Below, piece after piece: positions 33,627-45,968 of a DNA stretch of 64,000 nucleotides. The notes beneath the pieces were generated by a model. It was not told the DNA's origin and ran no database searches. It worked only from the letters and a program-made list of their open reading frames with translations. This stretch comes from Fremontodendron californicum (lineage: Eukaryota > Streptophyta > Magnoliopsida > Malvales > Malvaceae). The number at the start of each line of letters is the position of its first letter. Within the stretch, counting starts at the first letter, position 1. The position numbers and the translations under genes are program-made. The stretch lies in the NCBI GenBank assembly GCA_030761205.1, contig JAULJL010000011.1, positions 17,536,501 to 17,600,500 on the forward strand. Direction: 5' to 3'.

Positions 33627-35459
33627 ATGTTATTCCCATATGATCTATGCTTTGATTATTACCATTGACAAAACTGTTTTGTTCTTTGAGTTATTTTGAT
33701 CCGATTTTCACTAACCAAAATTTTGAGAATTTGCACTTGTAGTGTTTCAGTGAAGGCAGCAGATTATCATGGTGAATTCTTGTTGATTAATTGGTTTTAA
33801 ATTGTTTTAAACTGATTAATGCAACTGGCAAAAGTTTGGCAGCAATTGAGAACTGTATTTGCCTGCTTTGCGCAAATTTGATGATTTGACTCAGAAAAGC
33901 TTGTATATTTTTCTTGGCTATTTTTAATGATGGTTTGATGATTTTTAGGATTTAAAATTGCTTAGAATTCTTATTGGCTAGCCTGAAAAATCATAAAATT
34001 GATTTTGCATTGAAAAGATGGAAGCTGTAAAAAACGGATAGACAACCTGTAGAGAAAAAGGGAGGCGACGACTACACTTGATAGCCATAGCCTACGCCTT
34101 CCCTTGCTAGGGTTTTCGCTTCTATCAAATTCTCACATCTTATGTATTTTAGCAATATTGAGTTACTAATGTTGTAGTGTCCTTGCTGAACTACAACACT
34201 AAAAATTAGTAACCATGGTAATATTGTTAAATTAATTAAATCACCAAAATAAGAATTTACATAAATATTCAATTAAATTGTTTAATTGGATGATAATTTA
34301 ATTAAAAGAGATAATCCTAATTGGATTAGGATTTATTCTAATGAGATTAGAATAAATGTTTATTATTTTCTTTGAATTACATTATGGATCAAATATAATT
34401 ATTGAATGGTAACTAGAAATTAAAGCATGATTTATATGTTCATAAATTGTTTGTGAATGTATGGGATAATTATGGAATTAGACCCAATATGATTGTCGAT
34501 GGTTGAATTTATTTTTATGGTTTTTATTAATTAAATAGGGACTGCGTGCCCTGCCTTATCTCTCTTTTTCTGGAGTTGTAAAAATTCTTTCCTCGCCTAA
34601 CTCCCCTCAAATGTAACTTGAGGTTTCTTTATTGCAAATGTAATTAGCTATATCAAAGTGTAAAATTAGGATTAGCTAGGAATAATTTTTGTAACTTGAA
34701 GATGGAGATCAAAGGCGCCATAAAGATAAAGAAATTACAAGCAAGCTCTGAAGACTATGTATGTAATCACCTAGGAATTTGACCAACTAATTTCCTTTGA
34801 TGGCTCAAGGAAATTAGATTTGAAAAGTCTATAATCATCCAAGTAGAAAGCACGTTATAGATTTATTTTATGCGATATTATAAATGGTATGAATACCTGA
34901 TATAATGAGACATATATTTAAAGAAAATGGAAATCCCTCTTTACAATACTGAGTCACATGTTTCGCATGATAAAGTTGCCTTCCATCATCATCACAAGAT
35001 AACCAGAGTTCTTCCAGTAAAAGGCTTGTTAAGTCACTCAAGGTCAAACTACTATACGAATATGTTTGAGTTATGAAGTTGGGTCATACTCAACTAATTC
35101 CATGTTGTCCGGATGCGCAAAACTTGATCGCATGGTGTTAAAGGCAAAGTTAGGCGAAGTACATATGATGTGTTTAGACAAAGAGTTGTCACCTAACTGA
35201 TCTGGAGTTGCATAGAGATGCAATTGATAAGCTATGTTATCTACCCAACTAGGCTTGTTGTAATTTGTTGAGTCACTCAAGGTTGCAACAAGTTGAAAGG
35301 GATCCCAGCCCACTAGAAATACCTTGATGAGATTTTCGAATAATAGGGCTATTATCTCGAAAAATTAGTGGGAAAACCAATAAGATATTTAATACCTCAT
35401 CTTGAATTGGTATAAATGCATGAATATAACTGATATATATTTTTGCCATATTAGGTTGT
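33627..35459 (+). other. Copia E1 noncoding leader
   Basis: About 1.8 kb, no credible coding content, homologous to the E2 leader (22291-24130). I see no separate gene or insertion in it. Confidence 0.75.
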
Positions 35460-38240
35460 TGAAAATGGTTAATACTTTAACTACACTGCACGACATTATG
35501 AATGCCATTAGTCTAAAATGTTTGGATTCGTACAAAAGATTGAGAATCATTCTCAATGAAAGGAAGGTTGCTCACTTGACAAGTCAAGAAGAACTTATAG
35601 AAGTTTCTGGGTTGACTGTGTTTGTGATTGAACTGAATCTTTCTACTGTTAAATCTAATTCCTGCATAATTGATTCAGGATATGGTTCACATCTATGAAA
35701 TAACGTAAGGATGTTGAAAGAAGTAGAAAGTTGAGCAAAGATGAAGTAGTTCTAAGAGTAGGCAATGGTGCAAAAGTTGCAGCATTGGCCATTACAACAT
35801 GTATTTTATCTTTGTCGTTTGGCATGAAATTGGAACTGAAAGGTTGTTACTTTGTTCCAGTATTATCTAGAAACAACATTTCGATTTCATACCTCACTGT
35901 TAATGATGGTTTCGAGATAAGAATGAAGGGCAATAGTTGCTCCATCATTCTTAAATACATTCATTATGGATCGGCAACATAACATAATGGATTATATGTT
36001 TTGGATCCAGTGATGCCTATGTTCAATATAAATGTCAAGAAAGGATGATCCAAGTAAGACTTACATCTGGCACTATAGACTTGGTCATATCAATGAGACA
36101 AGGATTTCCAAATTGCATAAACATGGTTATTTGGAACCCTTTGATTATGAATCATATGAGACTTGTGAATGTTGTCTCCTTGGTAAGATGACCAAGACTC
36201 CTTTTACAGGAAAGGGTGAAAGAGTTGGTATTTTATTGGGCTTAACACATTCGGATTTATGTGGGCCACTAAACACAGCTGCTAGAGGTGGTTACTCATA
36301 CTTCATAACCTTTATTAATGATCATTCAGTATATGGTTATGTGTATCTGATGAGATACAAGTCTGAAGCTTTTGAAAAGTTCAAAGAGTTCAGAGCTGAA
36401 GTAGAGAAATAGATTGGGAAAAATATTCTGGCTCTTAGATCGGATCAAGGAGGAGAATATTTAACCCATGATTTTTTGGATTATTTGACAGAAAATGGAA
36501 TTATGTCGCAATGGACTCTACTTGAAACTCCTCAGCATAACGGAGTGTCCGAGAGGAGAAATCAAAACTTGTTGGACATGGTTCGGTCCATGATGTCTAA
36601 GGCTGACCTTCAGATATCCTTCTAGGATATGCCTTAGAAACTGTAGCTTACCTTCTAAATAGAGTTCCAAGCAAATCGGTAGATAAGGTACCATATGAGA
36701 TATGGTATGGAAAGAAGCCATACTTATCTTATCTAAAGATTTGGGGATGTACTGCTTATGTGAAGCAAAGTACCGTCTGATAAGGTGGGAGCTAGATCAG
36801 AAAAATGTAAGTTTATAAGATATCCTAAAGAGATTGTTGGATATTACTTTACAGTCCTACTGATCAAAAGTGTTTGTGTCAAAACACACTGCTTTTCTAG
36901 AGAAAGAGTTTCTACTAAAAGGATTCAGTGGGAGTAAAGTAGAACTTGAAGAAGTTCAAGAACCACAACCTAACATTCCCTTGGAACCTGAGCCTATGAT
37001 TAAGGCATTAGATGCTCAAATCAATGCTCAAGGAACACAAGTGCTCCGAATGTCTAGTGGGGATAGACATAATCCAGTGAAATATGGATTTTTACTAAAA
37101 TGTGATGCGTTGCATATTGATTAAGGCAAGCATCTCGGAGCTGGAACATCAGAATTGATGAAACAATCCAAGGATATGCTTTTATCTAAAATCCTGATGA
37201 TCAATGTGTTTATAAGAAGGTAAACGGATTGGCAGATGTTTTCCTGATGCTACAAGTTGAAGACATATTGCTTATAGGAAATGTTGTACCTATGCTGCAA
37301 AAGATTGAGGTCTGGCTGTCCAAACAAATCTCCATGATGGATTTGGAAGAAGCAGCATTTATTCTGGGAATTAAGATCTATAGAGATAGATCGAAAAGGC
37401 TGCTTGGATTCTCCCAATCCACTTACATAGACAAGGTGCTAAAAGGTTTAGCACGGATACCTCCTAAAGAGGAAACTTGCCTATGTTACATGGCATACCT
37501 CTCTCGAAAGAGATGTGTCCTAAAACATTAGATGAAAGGACACGGATGGAGAGGATTCCATATGCTTTGGCAATTGGATCTATCGTGTATGCTATGTTAT
37601 GCAATAGACCAGATGTATCATACGCTTTGACTGTCATGAGCATCTACAAAAAGGCAATCCTAGTGAAAGTCACTGGACTGCTATTAAGAATATCCTTAAG
37701 TACTTGAGAAGCATTAAGGATACTTTCTTGGTCTATGGAGGGGCTGAACTCCAAGTTAGGGGTTATACAGATGCTGAATTCTAATCTGATTAGGTTGATA
37801 GTAAATCGCAGCGTAATTATATATTTACCTTGAATCTTGCTGGAGTCAGTTGGAAAGGTTCCGAACTAGAGATGACTACAGATTCAAAAACAGAAGCTGA
37901 ATACATCTCCGCGTGTGAGGCAACGAAGCAGGCTGTTTGAATTAAGAAGTTCATAACTGAACTTGGTGTGGTTCCAAGCATTGTTGATCCAGTACCACTT
38001 TATTGTGATAACAATGGAGCCATAGCGCAAGCTAAGGAACCACGGCCTCATCACAAATCCAAACATGTATTGCGGCAATATCACTTGATTAGAGATATAA
38101 TTCAAAGAGGTGGTATAAGTATGGAAAGGGTACCTACAGAGGATAATATACCTGATCCTTTCACTATGGTTTTGTCCCAACAGAAACACAATCGTCACAT
38201 GGAAGGACATGGGCTTAAGTACATGGGCGATTGGCTTTAG
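35460..38240 (+). pseudogene. Copia E1 pol with gag remnant
   Basis: Starts with a gag-like stub (MVNTLTTLHDIMNAI) joined to protease (SCIIDSGYGSHL, then VVLRVGNGAKVAALAI at 35742). Then integrase with zinc region (YETCECCLLGKMTKTPFTGK), THSDLCGPLNTAARGGYSYF, ILALRSDQGGEYL and QHNGVSERRN. Integrase C-terminus follows to about 37070. RT retains only its second half: sequence passes from the RT lead-in (about 37095) directly to the ASRSWN block (37130), so roughly 0.45 kb of palm is deleted relative to E2. A decayed VEDILLIGN replaces the YVDDILLIGN box. RNase H ends at 38240 (YCDNNGAIAQAKEPRPHHKS). Multiple stops and frameshifts. Confidence 0.87.
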
Positions 38241-38254
38241 TGTTAGTGGGAGAT
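38240..38254 (+). promoter_or_regulatory. Polypurine tract, copia E1
   Basis: GTTAGTGGGAGAT adjoins the 3' LTR at 38255; it primes plus-strand cDNA. The same tract is seen inverted at 19132-19140 in E2. Confidence 0.75.
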
Positions 38255-39948
38255 TGTTGGTGTAAGCCCTACAAGCAAATCTAGTTGGGATTGTAAAACA
38301 CTATTTATATATTCATGTATTGCACATTATAGTTTATTAATTATAATTGAGGTATTTCTTTATCCATAAGTTTTGTTATAATTGTTATAAATCACTTGTG
38401 AAGATAAAGCCCATGAAACACAATGGCATTGCAAGGAATTGTAAGGAGTTACAATTATGAGGATCCTTATGCATCAATGTCGTGTTTCTAAAATAGTTCC
38501 TGGTCATGGTATTGTCAAGACAGGGCATTGACAATGCTCAAAGATTTGCATATGTTAAGCCTTCATGCACTTGATGCATGCAACAGGTCTCATAGGTTGA
38601 AAGTATAGAGATACTTGGGGATAACATATGGGTGCTTGTTAGTTGAACAAGTTCACTGAACATGACCAGCTATGAGAGTTTCATTTGGTATTTCACTCAA
38701 GTGACTATGGAAAGTACTCTCATGTGTCAATAGTGTAAGTAATCCTTTGACTTGTGACACCAAGTCATCTTGTATGTGAACTGTCATACTTAGATTTCAT
38801 CACGAACGGGTCCCAATCACGAGGATGCTTATGGTAAGGTGTTATTGGGTATGACATGAAGTGTACAAAGATGAATGAGTGGTCTAGAGAGGATTCATAA
38901 CCCAAATTGATATGAGGGGACATATCTCACATGTATCTAGCTTATATTAACTTATGGAAGTCCTTGGCCAAGGCAATACTTAAGTAGTTACTATTAAAGC
39001 TGTAGATCTAATATGGAATGGGATTAAGAGTAGACACTGTACCATGCTCTTTCTTATCTCGGGATATTTGATGAAGGAATCGAAGTACACAGAAATATTG
39101 TACACGAAAGGCTTTTTGAAGCTTGATGACTCTCTTGGCATTTGGGTGGTCATGATGCATTGCTAGATGCCGCTCATGATCTATAAATATAATTAAGAAA
39201 TTCTTAATTGAATTAATTATATTTATTGCCAACATGTTAAGGGTCTAATGGGTCATACACAAAAGGTGATTAATGATATTAAAATGAGATTGGGCCAGAT
39301 TAAATATTCATTATGTGTTGTGGGCTTAGCATGAATATTTAATTATATGTATAAGGGCTTTAGTGCAGTTAGTCCAACAGTCGGCATACAATAAACCTAT
39401 ATATATATATATGCCTTATGTATGTTGTTGTCGCCACTCTAAGACAGCTAGAAACCCTGCAAGTCGGCGCCTTACTCTCCCTAATAGTGAATCGGCCTAA
39501 CAGCATAGACAAGGGAGAATTTGATTCTTCTTGCTTTCTTTTGGCTAACCAAGGTAGAGGAGGAAGGTTTCTCACAAACTAGACTACTAGCATCGTCTTG
39601 GCAAAACATAATCTCAACCTTGTCAACGTTTTCGAATCACCTGTGTGGATTACTGTTAGAGGTCGGACAATTGGACGGCTTTGGTTTGCAACAAGTGAGC
39701 TTTGTGTACAAGAACAAGAACATCAAGAATCTGTCTTGAGGTTTTGGTAATCTCTATTACAGAGATATGAGATTTTGATTGTTATATGTTCTTGACAGGA
39801 TGATCGTTTTGAATTCATAGGTAGATCCATGGAGGGATTCGATTTCTCTTCTTTCTTTTTTTTTTTATTTTATTTCGCTACTTTGTATGTTTTACTTGTT
39901 GATTAAATTATACATTGTCTCTGTTTGAGCATGAGCTGAATCCCAACA
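38255..39948 (+). repeat. 3' LTR of copia E1
   Basis: 1694 bp, same termini as the 5' LTR, visibly diverged (for instance AAATCTAGTTGGGATTG against CCAATCTAGTTTGGCTTG near the start). The (TA)n tract is shorter (39400-39411). Confidence 0.93.
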
Positions 39949-39953
39949 CATGC

Positions 39954-41542
39954 AACATAGGAAGGCGTCCATTCTTGGACTCTTCCATGCTAAACCTCTT
40001 TAGCACCTTATCTATGTATGTTGGTTGAGTTAAGCCAAGCATTCTTTTCAATTTATCTCTACTGATCTTTATTCCTAGAATGAATGTTGCTTCTCCTAAA
40101 TATTTCATGGAGAATTGTTTGGAAAGCCAGACCTTAGTAGTCTGCATCATAGGTATATCACTACCCATAAGCAATATGTCATCCACATAAAGCACTAGGA
40201 TAACTATTGCTTGCCTTTTCACCATTTTATAAACACATGGATCATTAGGATTCTTGATGAAACAAAATTTTTTAATTGTTTCATCAAATATGATGTTCCA
40301 GCTCCGTGATGCTTGCTTCAATCCATAAATGGACTTTTGCAGCTTGCGTACTTTATTTGATGTGGCTTCGGATGTAAATCCTTCAGGTTGTGTCATGTAC
40401 ACTTCCTCTTGCAAATTATCATTAAGGAATGCAGTCTTTACATCCATTTGCCATATCTCATAATCATGGTATGCAGCAATAGAAAGTATAATCCAAATGG
40501 GTTTGATCATGGCAACTGGAGAAAAGGTTTCCTCATAATCAATGCCTTGAATTTGATCATAACATTTACTACCAATCTAGCCTTGTACGTTTGTACATTG
40601 CCATCCATGTCAGTCTTTCTCTTAAGAATCATTTGCACCTTATGGGTTTATCCCTTCAGGTAGATCAACCAAAGTCCATACTTGGTTGATATCCATGGCT
40701 TTTATTTCGAATTTCATGGCCTCAATCCACTTATTGGAATCAATGTCACACATTGCTTGCTCATATGTAGTAGGTTCATTATCAATGGGCGAAGCATCCA
40801 TCTCTAGGAGAAATCGATATCTCTCTAGAGTTTGCCTAATCCTACTAGATCTACGAAGAACTTACATTTCTTGAGCTTTGGTTTGAGCATCTAATGCTTC
40901 AACCACAAGCTCAGGTTCCAAAGCAATGTCAGTTTGTGGCTCTTGAACTTTTTCAAGAACAATTTTACTCTCACTAGCGCTTTGAAGTAGAAACTCTTTC
41001 TCAAGAAAGGTTGCATGTTTTGAGACAAACATTTTTTTTTCAATGGGATGATAAAAGTAGTATCGAACGGTTTCTTTAGGATATCCCAAAAACTTACATT
41101 TGTCTGATCTAGCTCCCAACTTATTAGACGTTGCACGCTTCACAAAAGTTGTTAATCCTCAATTTCTAGTATAAGAAAATTTTGGTTTTTTACCATTCCA
41201 TATCTTATATGGAGTCTTATCAACTAATTTGATTGGAACCTTATTTAGAAGCTAAGCAGCATTTTCTAAAGCATATCCTCAAAAGGGTATCGAAAGGTCT
41301 GCCTTAGTCATCATGGATTGAACCATGTCCAACAGGATTCAGTTTCTTCTTTCGAACACTCTGTTATGCTATGGAGTTCTTGCTGGAGTCAATTGTGATA
41401 GAACAACACTTTCTATCAAATGATCCAAGAATTCTTGACTTAGATATTATCCTCCACGAACAGATCTTAAAGTGAGAATACTCTTGCCATATTGCTTCTC
41501 TACTTTAGCCCTAAACTCTTTGAACTTTTCAAAGGCTTCGGA
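39954..41542 (-). pseudogene. Copia element F RT and integrase, right of E1
   Basis: RT 40510-39954: WQMDVKTAFLNDNLQEEVYM, KLQKSIYGLKQASRSWN, LYVDDILLMGSD, KVWLSKQFSMKYLGEATFIL. The last dozen residues of the apparent ORF are encoded by the E1 LTR. Integrase C-terminal part 41143-40862 (KLGARSDKCKFLGYPKETV) and decayed core up to 41542, where the chromovirus LTR starts in the middle of the AFEKFKEFRA block. So element F was hit twice, once by E1 in RT and once by element I in integrase. Protease, gag and 5' LTR of F would be beyond element I. Confidence 0.85.
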
Positions 41543-44354
41543 TGTAAGACCCTCGTAAGGCAGAGATCGACTCGGGTCTCTTTAAATGATTCATAGATGA
41601 TGGATCAAGTTTATGTATGCTTGTAGACAAAGCACACTACCATCTAGTCTTATTGTTATATTAATAATTTTTAGAGTAAGAGGTTTAATCGGCTATTTGA
41701 GAGATTTAGCCCTAAAGTGACCATGGGTCAGGAATCGCAACCGGGACAACATAAAGCCTTTAAAATTTGGTATTTTAACTTCACATAGTGTTACAATGTG
41801 GTATAGTACTGATTAGGATTATTAGAAAATCTAATCGCACCAAACCGATAAAATATGAACCAGAGGTATTTTGGTCATTTTATCCAAAATTTTATTTTTG
41901 GTTCAAATGTGGTACCAATAGAATCCGTGATCATATATGATCTCAATATGATGCTTAGATTGAAAATTTGACACTTTTTTTTTTAAAACTCAAAAATTAA
42001 GTGAAAATCGGGTACGCCCTTAACTAGCTTAAAAGAGTGAAAGTCGAGAACTGATCGCGGGAAGGTTCGAAAAAGGTTTTAAGTGAATAAATGGATTCAT
42101 ATAGACATAAAATTATGTTAGAATGCTATTGGTGAAATCAGAATGAGAATCGGAGCTAAAATCGAAAAAGTCAAAATGTTGACTCGTAAACGGTCTGGGG
42201 CCCGGATTTGATGCTTGGGATATCAAAAATTTTTGAAAACTTGCATACTAGTGTAAAATGATATTTTAAACACATCCATGTTGAGAATAGTGAAAAACGA
42301 GCTTCTGAACGTAAAAATTTCATGTGGGCCCCGCTTAGGCACTAAAAGATAAAAAGTGAGCCATAGGCTCTTTGCTTGACACTTGGCATGGGAAAAATGG
42401 CTACAAAATGTAGCCAATACCCCATGTTCAGCCATGAGCCTCATTTCCTTATGCCTTAAGGGTTTGCTTCATTTTCTTCGTTGAGAAAACCTAACTAAAG
42501 TGAGAAAACTCCATAGCCAAAAGCTTAGTAAGCTTGATTTCTTGATTTCTACTCATCACCAAGCCAACAAAATACATATTATTAATATCTAGAAGGTGAG
42601 GATCACTTATTTGGTGTTAGTTTTTCAAGACACTAGGAGAAACTATGTGTTTCTCTTTATGGCCATTTTGCCTTAGGTGGTTTCCAACATAGCAAACATT
42701 TTAAACCACCACTATGTCTGGTCCTAAATCAACCTCTACATCCATTATTTGGGGTTGGCTGATTGAAAAGGTGTCTTGGAGATAGAAATCCAAGCTTGGC
42801 CGAATGCATCATGGTGGCCAACCACCTTGTGCCGCCACTTCCACCACCATCTGAGGCCACTATTGGCTTTGCTAGGCTCGGGGGAGCAACTTTCCAGTTG
42901 ATCGTTGCTCCGGATTTCCACCCGAGCTAGGTGTAAAAATTATAAAGCTTAAATAGCTAAGCTGTAAAATTTCGGATAGTAGCTAATTAGCTACAATTTT
43001 GGATAGTGTGAATGTTTCATATTTTTAAAATATTTATGAAATTACTGTTTATGTACTAGGAGTGCGGATTAGCTAAGTCCATGGTTGGAAGAGCTCCGGA
43101 GCACGAGGATCCAATTTATTCTGCTTAGCACACTATGAGTAAACATGTCACGATAGACGTAGGATCATTAGATTATGCTATAACATACTGACTGTGATTG
43201 TATGAATGTATCGGTGATGGATCATAATGCAGTTGAGTTGATAAATGATAGTGTGTATGACGTAGAATTACCTTATGGTATCGAATTCTCGTAAAGACGT
43301 GAAAAAAAGTCCAAGGAATGGACAAGTGATGATTATGTAATAATCTGGGATTGACGTATGAGTGGTCGACTGTATGGCGCCACATTGTTTCCTTATTTAT
43401 GTGCTTATTTAAATGCTATTTGCTGCATGTTTACTGTAATGTTAAGCTATGCTTGTATTTGTAGGCTGCCATTGAGCCCTACCAAATTTGTAGGCTACCA
43501 TTGTGCCCTACCAAATTTGTAGGCTGCCATTGTGCCCTACCGTATTTGTAGGCTGCCATTGTGCCCTACCATATTTGTAGGCTGCTATTGTGCCCTACAG
43601 TATTTGTAGGCTGCCATTGTGTCCTACCGGATTGTAGGAGCCTTCGTGCCCTACCGGATTGTAGGAGCCTTTGTGCCCTACTGGTTTTGTGGGAGCTTTT
43701 GAGCCTTACCGTTTGTAGGAGTCTACGGACCCTATTGGATGTTATAATTGTTTGTGATGTTTGATAGGAACATCAAGGTGATATTAGTTAATATGACTTG
43801 CCAGTCTTTTCCATAGACTTTACTAATTTGCATTTGCTCACTGGGTTCTTATGACTCACCCTTTAGTTATTTTTCTTTTCCAGATATTGATCGACTCGGT
43901 CCTCATCCACCCCGCCAGCTTGCTCGTGACTGATAGTTGGTGAGCATGATATACCGCTTTGACGAGGTGATTCGTTGCTTGATGGAGGAGCCGTGCACAG
44001 TCACCTAGGGATGTCATATGTTATTTTGTCTAAGTATGTTGTATTATGTGTCATGCAGTTATCCGGTCCAAGACCAAGATTGTTGTCTACATTTTTGGCA
44101 TTGTATATATATGTACATTATAGTTCACTTTGCGCGTCTGCTGCGGGGCATCTCGGTTACTCCCTAGTTAAAGGTGTCTTAACCGAGATGTCATGTGTTA
44201 TTGTTATTATTATATATGTTTTGCAAGTTCGGTAATCCCCCATATTGGGCGGGGTCATGCCAAAATTTCGTTAGGTAGATAATGGTTAAGGCTTCGAAGA
44301 CAAGGGCATATACTTGTCTCTAGCCGGTCACACTCCCGGACTTGGGATGTGAAA
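41543..44354 (+). repeat. 5' LTR of chromovirus I
   Basis: 2812 bp, TGTAAGACCC to GATGTGAAA (expected TGACA, one C to A change). It carries a 28 bp minisatellite near its 3' end. No coding potential is credible, despite several ORFs of 60-90 codons. Confidence 0.85.
43459..43740 (+). repeat. 27-29 bp minisatellite in chromovirus LTR
   Basis: About ten imperfect units of the form TTTGTAGGCTGCCATTGTGC-CCTACC. The first six are closest to each other, and the later ones shift to GATTGTAGGAGCC. No spacers, so it is a tandem repeat rather than a CRISPR-like array. Confidence 0.92.
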
Positions 44355-44356
44355 AG

Positions 44357-44370
44357 TTGGTATCAGAGCA
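44357..44370 (+). promoter_or_regulatory. tRNA-Met primer site, chromovirus I
   Basis: TTGGTATCAGAGCA, the initiator tRNA-Met complement, two bases after the LTR end. Confidence 0.9.
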
Positions 44371-44499
44371 TTGTCTAGAGGTCGGTGACTGTACACGTGT
44401 CCATCATGTAAAAGATCACTAGTCGGTTATACTTGATAGTACGAGTTGGATAAATAAGGGTACCTAATGATTAAGTTTCTTTCTCAGGTTACTATCCCC

Positions 44500-45830
44500 C
44501 AGTGCTAAGAATACGGGTAAGCAGAGGAAACAACAACCTGGGGTTCCCGATTAGGTCTCTACGGGACGTCCGAATCTTGTACCTGGAGAATGAGACCAGA
44601 CCGCTGGATCTGCTAGGGGATCAACAACAGATGATAGGGTAGAACAGTTAGCTACTGATATTGGTGAAATACGTCATTAGGTTAGGACCCTGATAGATCT
44701 ACTAGCAGATCAGTGACAGCAGAGATATGACCAAGCTCCTCCAGGTCCTCTACGGCCACAGAATCCCCCTGAGGGACAGCAGCCTGCCCAGCAGGGGTAG
44801 TATGTCCCAGTGACATTATATGAGTTTCGACAGAATAAGCCACCAGTATTTTCTGGGATTGAGCTTGATTCAGATCCACAGGACTTTGTGGAAGTATGTG
44901 ATCGGTTATGTGTGGCTCTCGGATGCTCACTAGTTAGGGTCGTGGAGTTTACTTATTTTCAGTTGACAGGGGTGGCCTATGAGTGTTATAAGACCTTATT
45001 AAGGAGCCGACCAGCGGGTAGCCCTCCATTAGAATGGTCTGAGTTTTATATTGCTTTTATTGAGCGATTTATGCCTGAGAGTCTACGAGATTCTAAGACT
45101 TGGGAGTTTGAGTTACTGAAACAAATTGAGGGCATGTCAGTATTGGATTATGATACTAAGTTTAATCAGTTAGCGAAGTATGCACCACATATGGTGATGA
45201 CTGATACTATGAAGGCCAAGCGGTTTGCTAATGGCCTTAGGGAGTACTTATTTCGGGCGGTACCATTGACAAGGACTCTACGTACTCCGATGTTCTTGGT
45301 GCAGCGTTACGATTTGAGGCATGGGCCAAAGAGAGGCAGGTTGACCGTGAGCCTCGGAAGAAGGCTAGGACTGGGAGACAGGGTCTTAGGCAATCTGGTT
45401 TAGGCAGATCAGGAGCACCTAGTAGTGCTAGTATAGTGGTCCGGGGACAAGGCAGTCAAACTAGATCGGTTAACCAGTCATCAGGTAACACTGGGAGACC
45501 AGGAACTTTCCATAGTCAGAGTTGTGGTTATCCGTATTTTGGACGATGCGGAAGGCCTGGTACTTATTTCAGATGCGGTCAGTCGGGGTATACGAAGAAG
45601 GACTGCCCGCTGAATTTTTCTCGACCCACGTATACTATAGATGCACCGCTCCCAATTGTTACACCAGTTGTTACTACTGGATCAGCGGCCCAGTCAGTGG
45701 GCAGAGGTATACATTTTGGAGATAAGGGACAGACTATGGGAGGTAGAGGACAGACTCCAGGGGGTCGAGGACAGGCCAGGGCATTTGTGCTGAATCCTCA
45801 AGACGCGCAGGCATCAAATGCAGTCATGAC
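44500..45830 (+). pseudogene. Chromovirus I gag
   Basis: N-terminal part 44500-44809 is decayed by stops. The retrotrans_gag core is open from 44810 (LYEFRQNKPPVFSGIELDSD, DRLCVALGCS, EWSEFYIAFIERFMPESLRD, LLKQIEGMSVLDYDTKFNQL, RFANGLREYLFRAVP). A frameshift near 45320 follows, then 45436 onward with the knuckle region TYFRCGQSGYTKKDC. There the first Cys and the His of CX2CX4HX4C are both replaced by Tyr, so the zinc knuckle is lost. Virus-like particle protein, nonfunctional. Confidence 0.83.
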
Positions 45831-45968
45831 AGGTACGTTAGATATTTGTTCCAAGCAGGCTGTAGTATTATTTGATTCGGGTGCTACGCACTCCTTTATA
45901 TCCTCTTCCTTTGCTTTGTGTGTGAACATGAGTTATGATATGTTAAATGATCTGTTGATAGTGCTTAC
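45831..45968 (+). pseudogene. Chromovirus I protease, left of element H
   Basis: Reads LDICSKQAVVLFDSGATHSF with the DSGA active site, and continues ISSSFALCVNMSYDML to LLIV. Element H interrupts after CTTAC at 45964-45968, and the frame resumes at 55783 or 55788. Confidence 0.85.
45964..45968. repeat. Target site duplication of element H, left copy
   Basis: CTTAC directly precedes the LTR start TGATAACTCG, and an identical CTTAC follows the 3' LTR at 55783-55787. Confidence 0.97.

Larger units (their letters stand above)
31914..39948 (+). mobile_element. Ty1/copia element E1, full-length but decayed
   Basis: Plus-strand copy of the E2 family: 5' LTR 31914-33606, primer site, noncoding leader, gag remnant-protease, integrase, RT, RNase H, polypurine tract, 3' LTR 38255-39948. 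Both flanks carry CATGC (31909-31913 and 39949-39953), a perfect 5 bp duplication, inserted in the RT of copia element F. The LTRs differ visibly from each other (substitutions and small indels), and the coding region has stops, frameshifts and an RT deletion, so it is an old copy. Confidence 0.94.

Noticed and set aside
43459..43740. Regular short repeats that could be read as a CRISPR array
   Set aside because: Units are contiguous with no unique spacers, the DNA is plant nuclear, and the array lies inside a chromovirus LTR.
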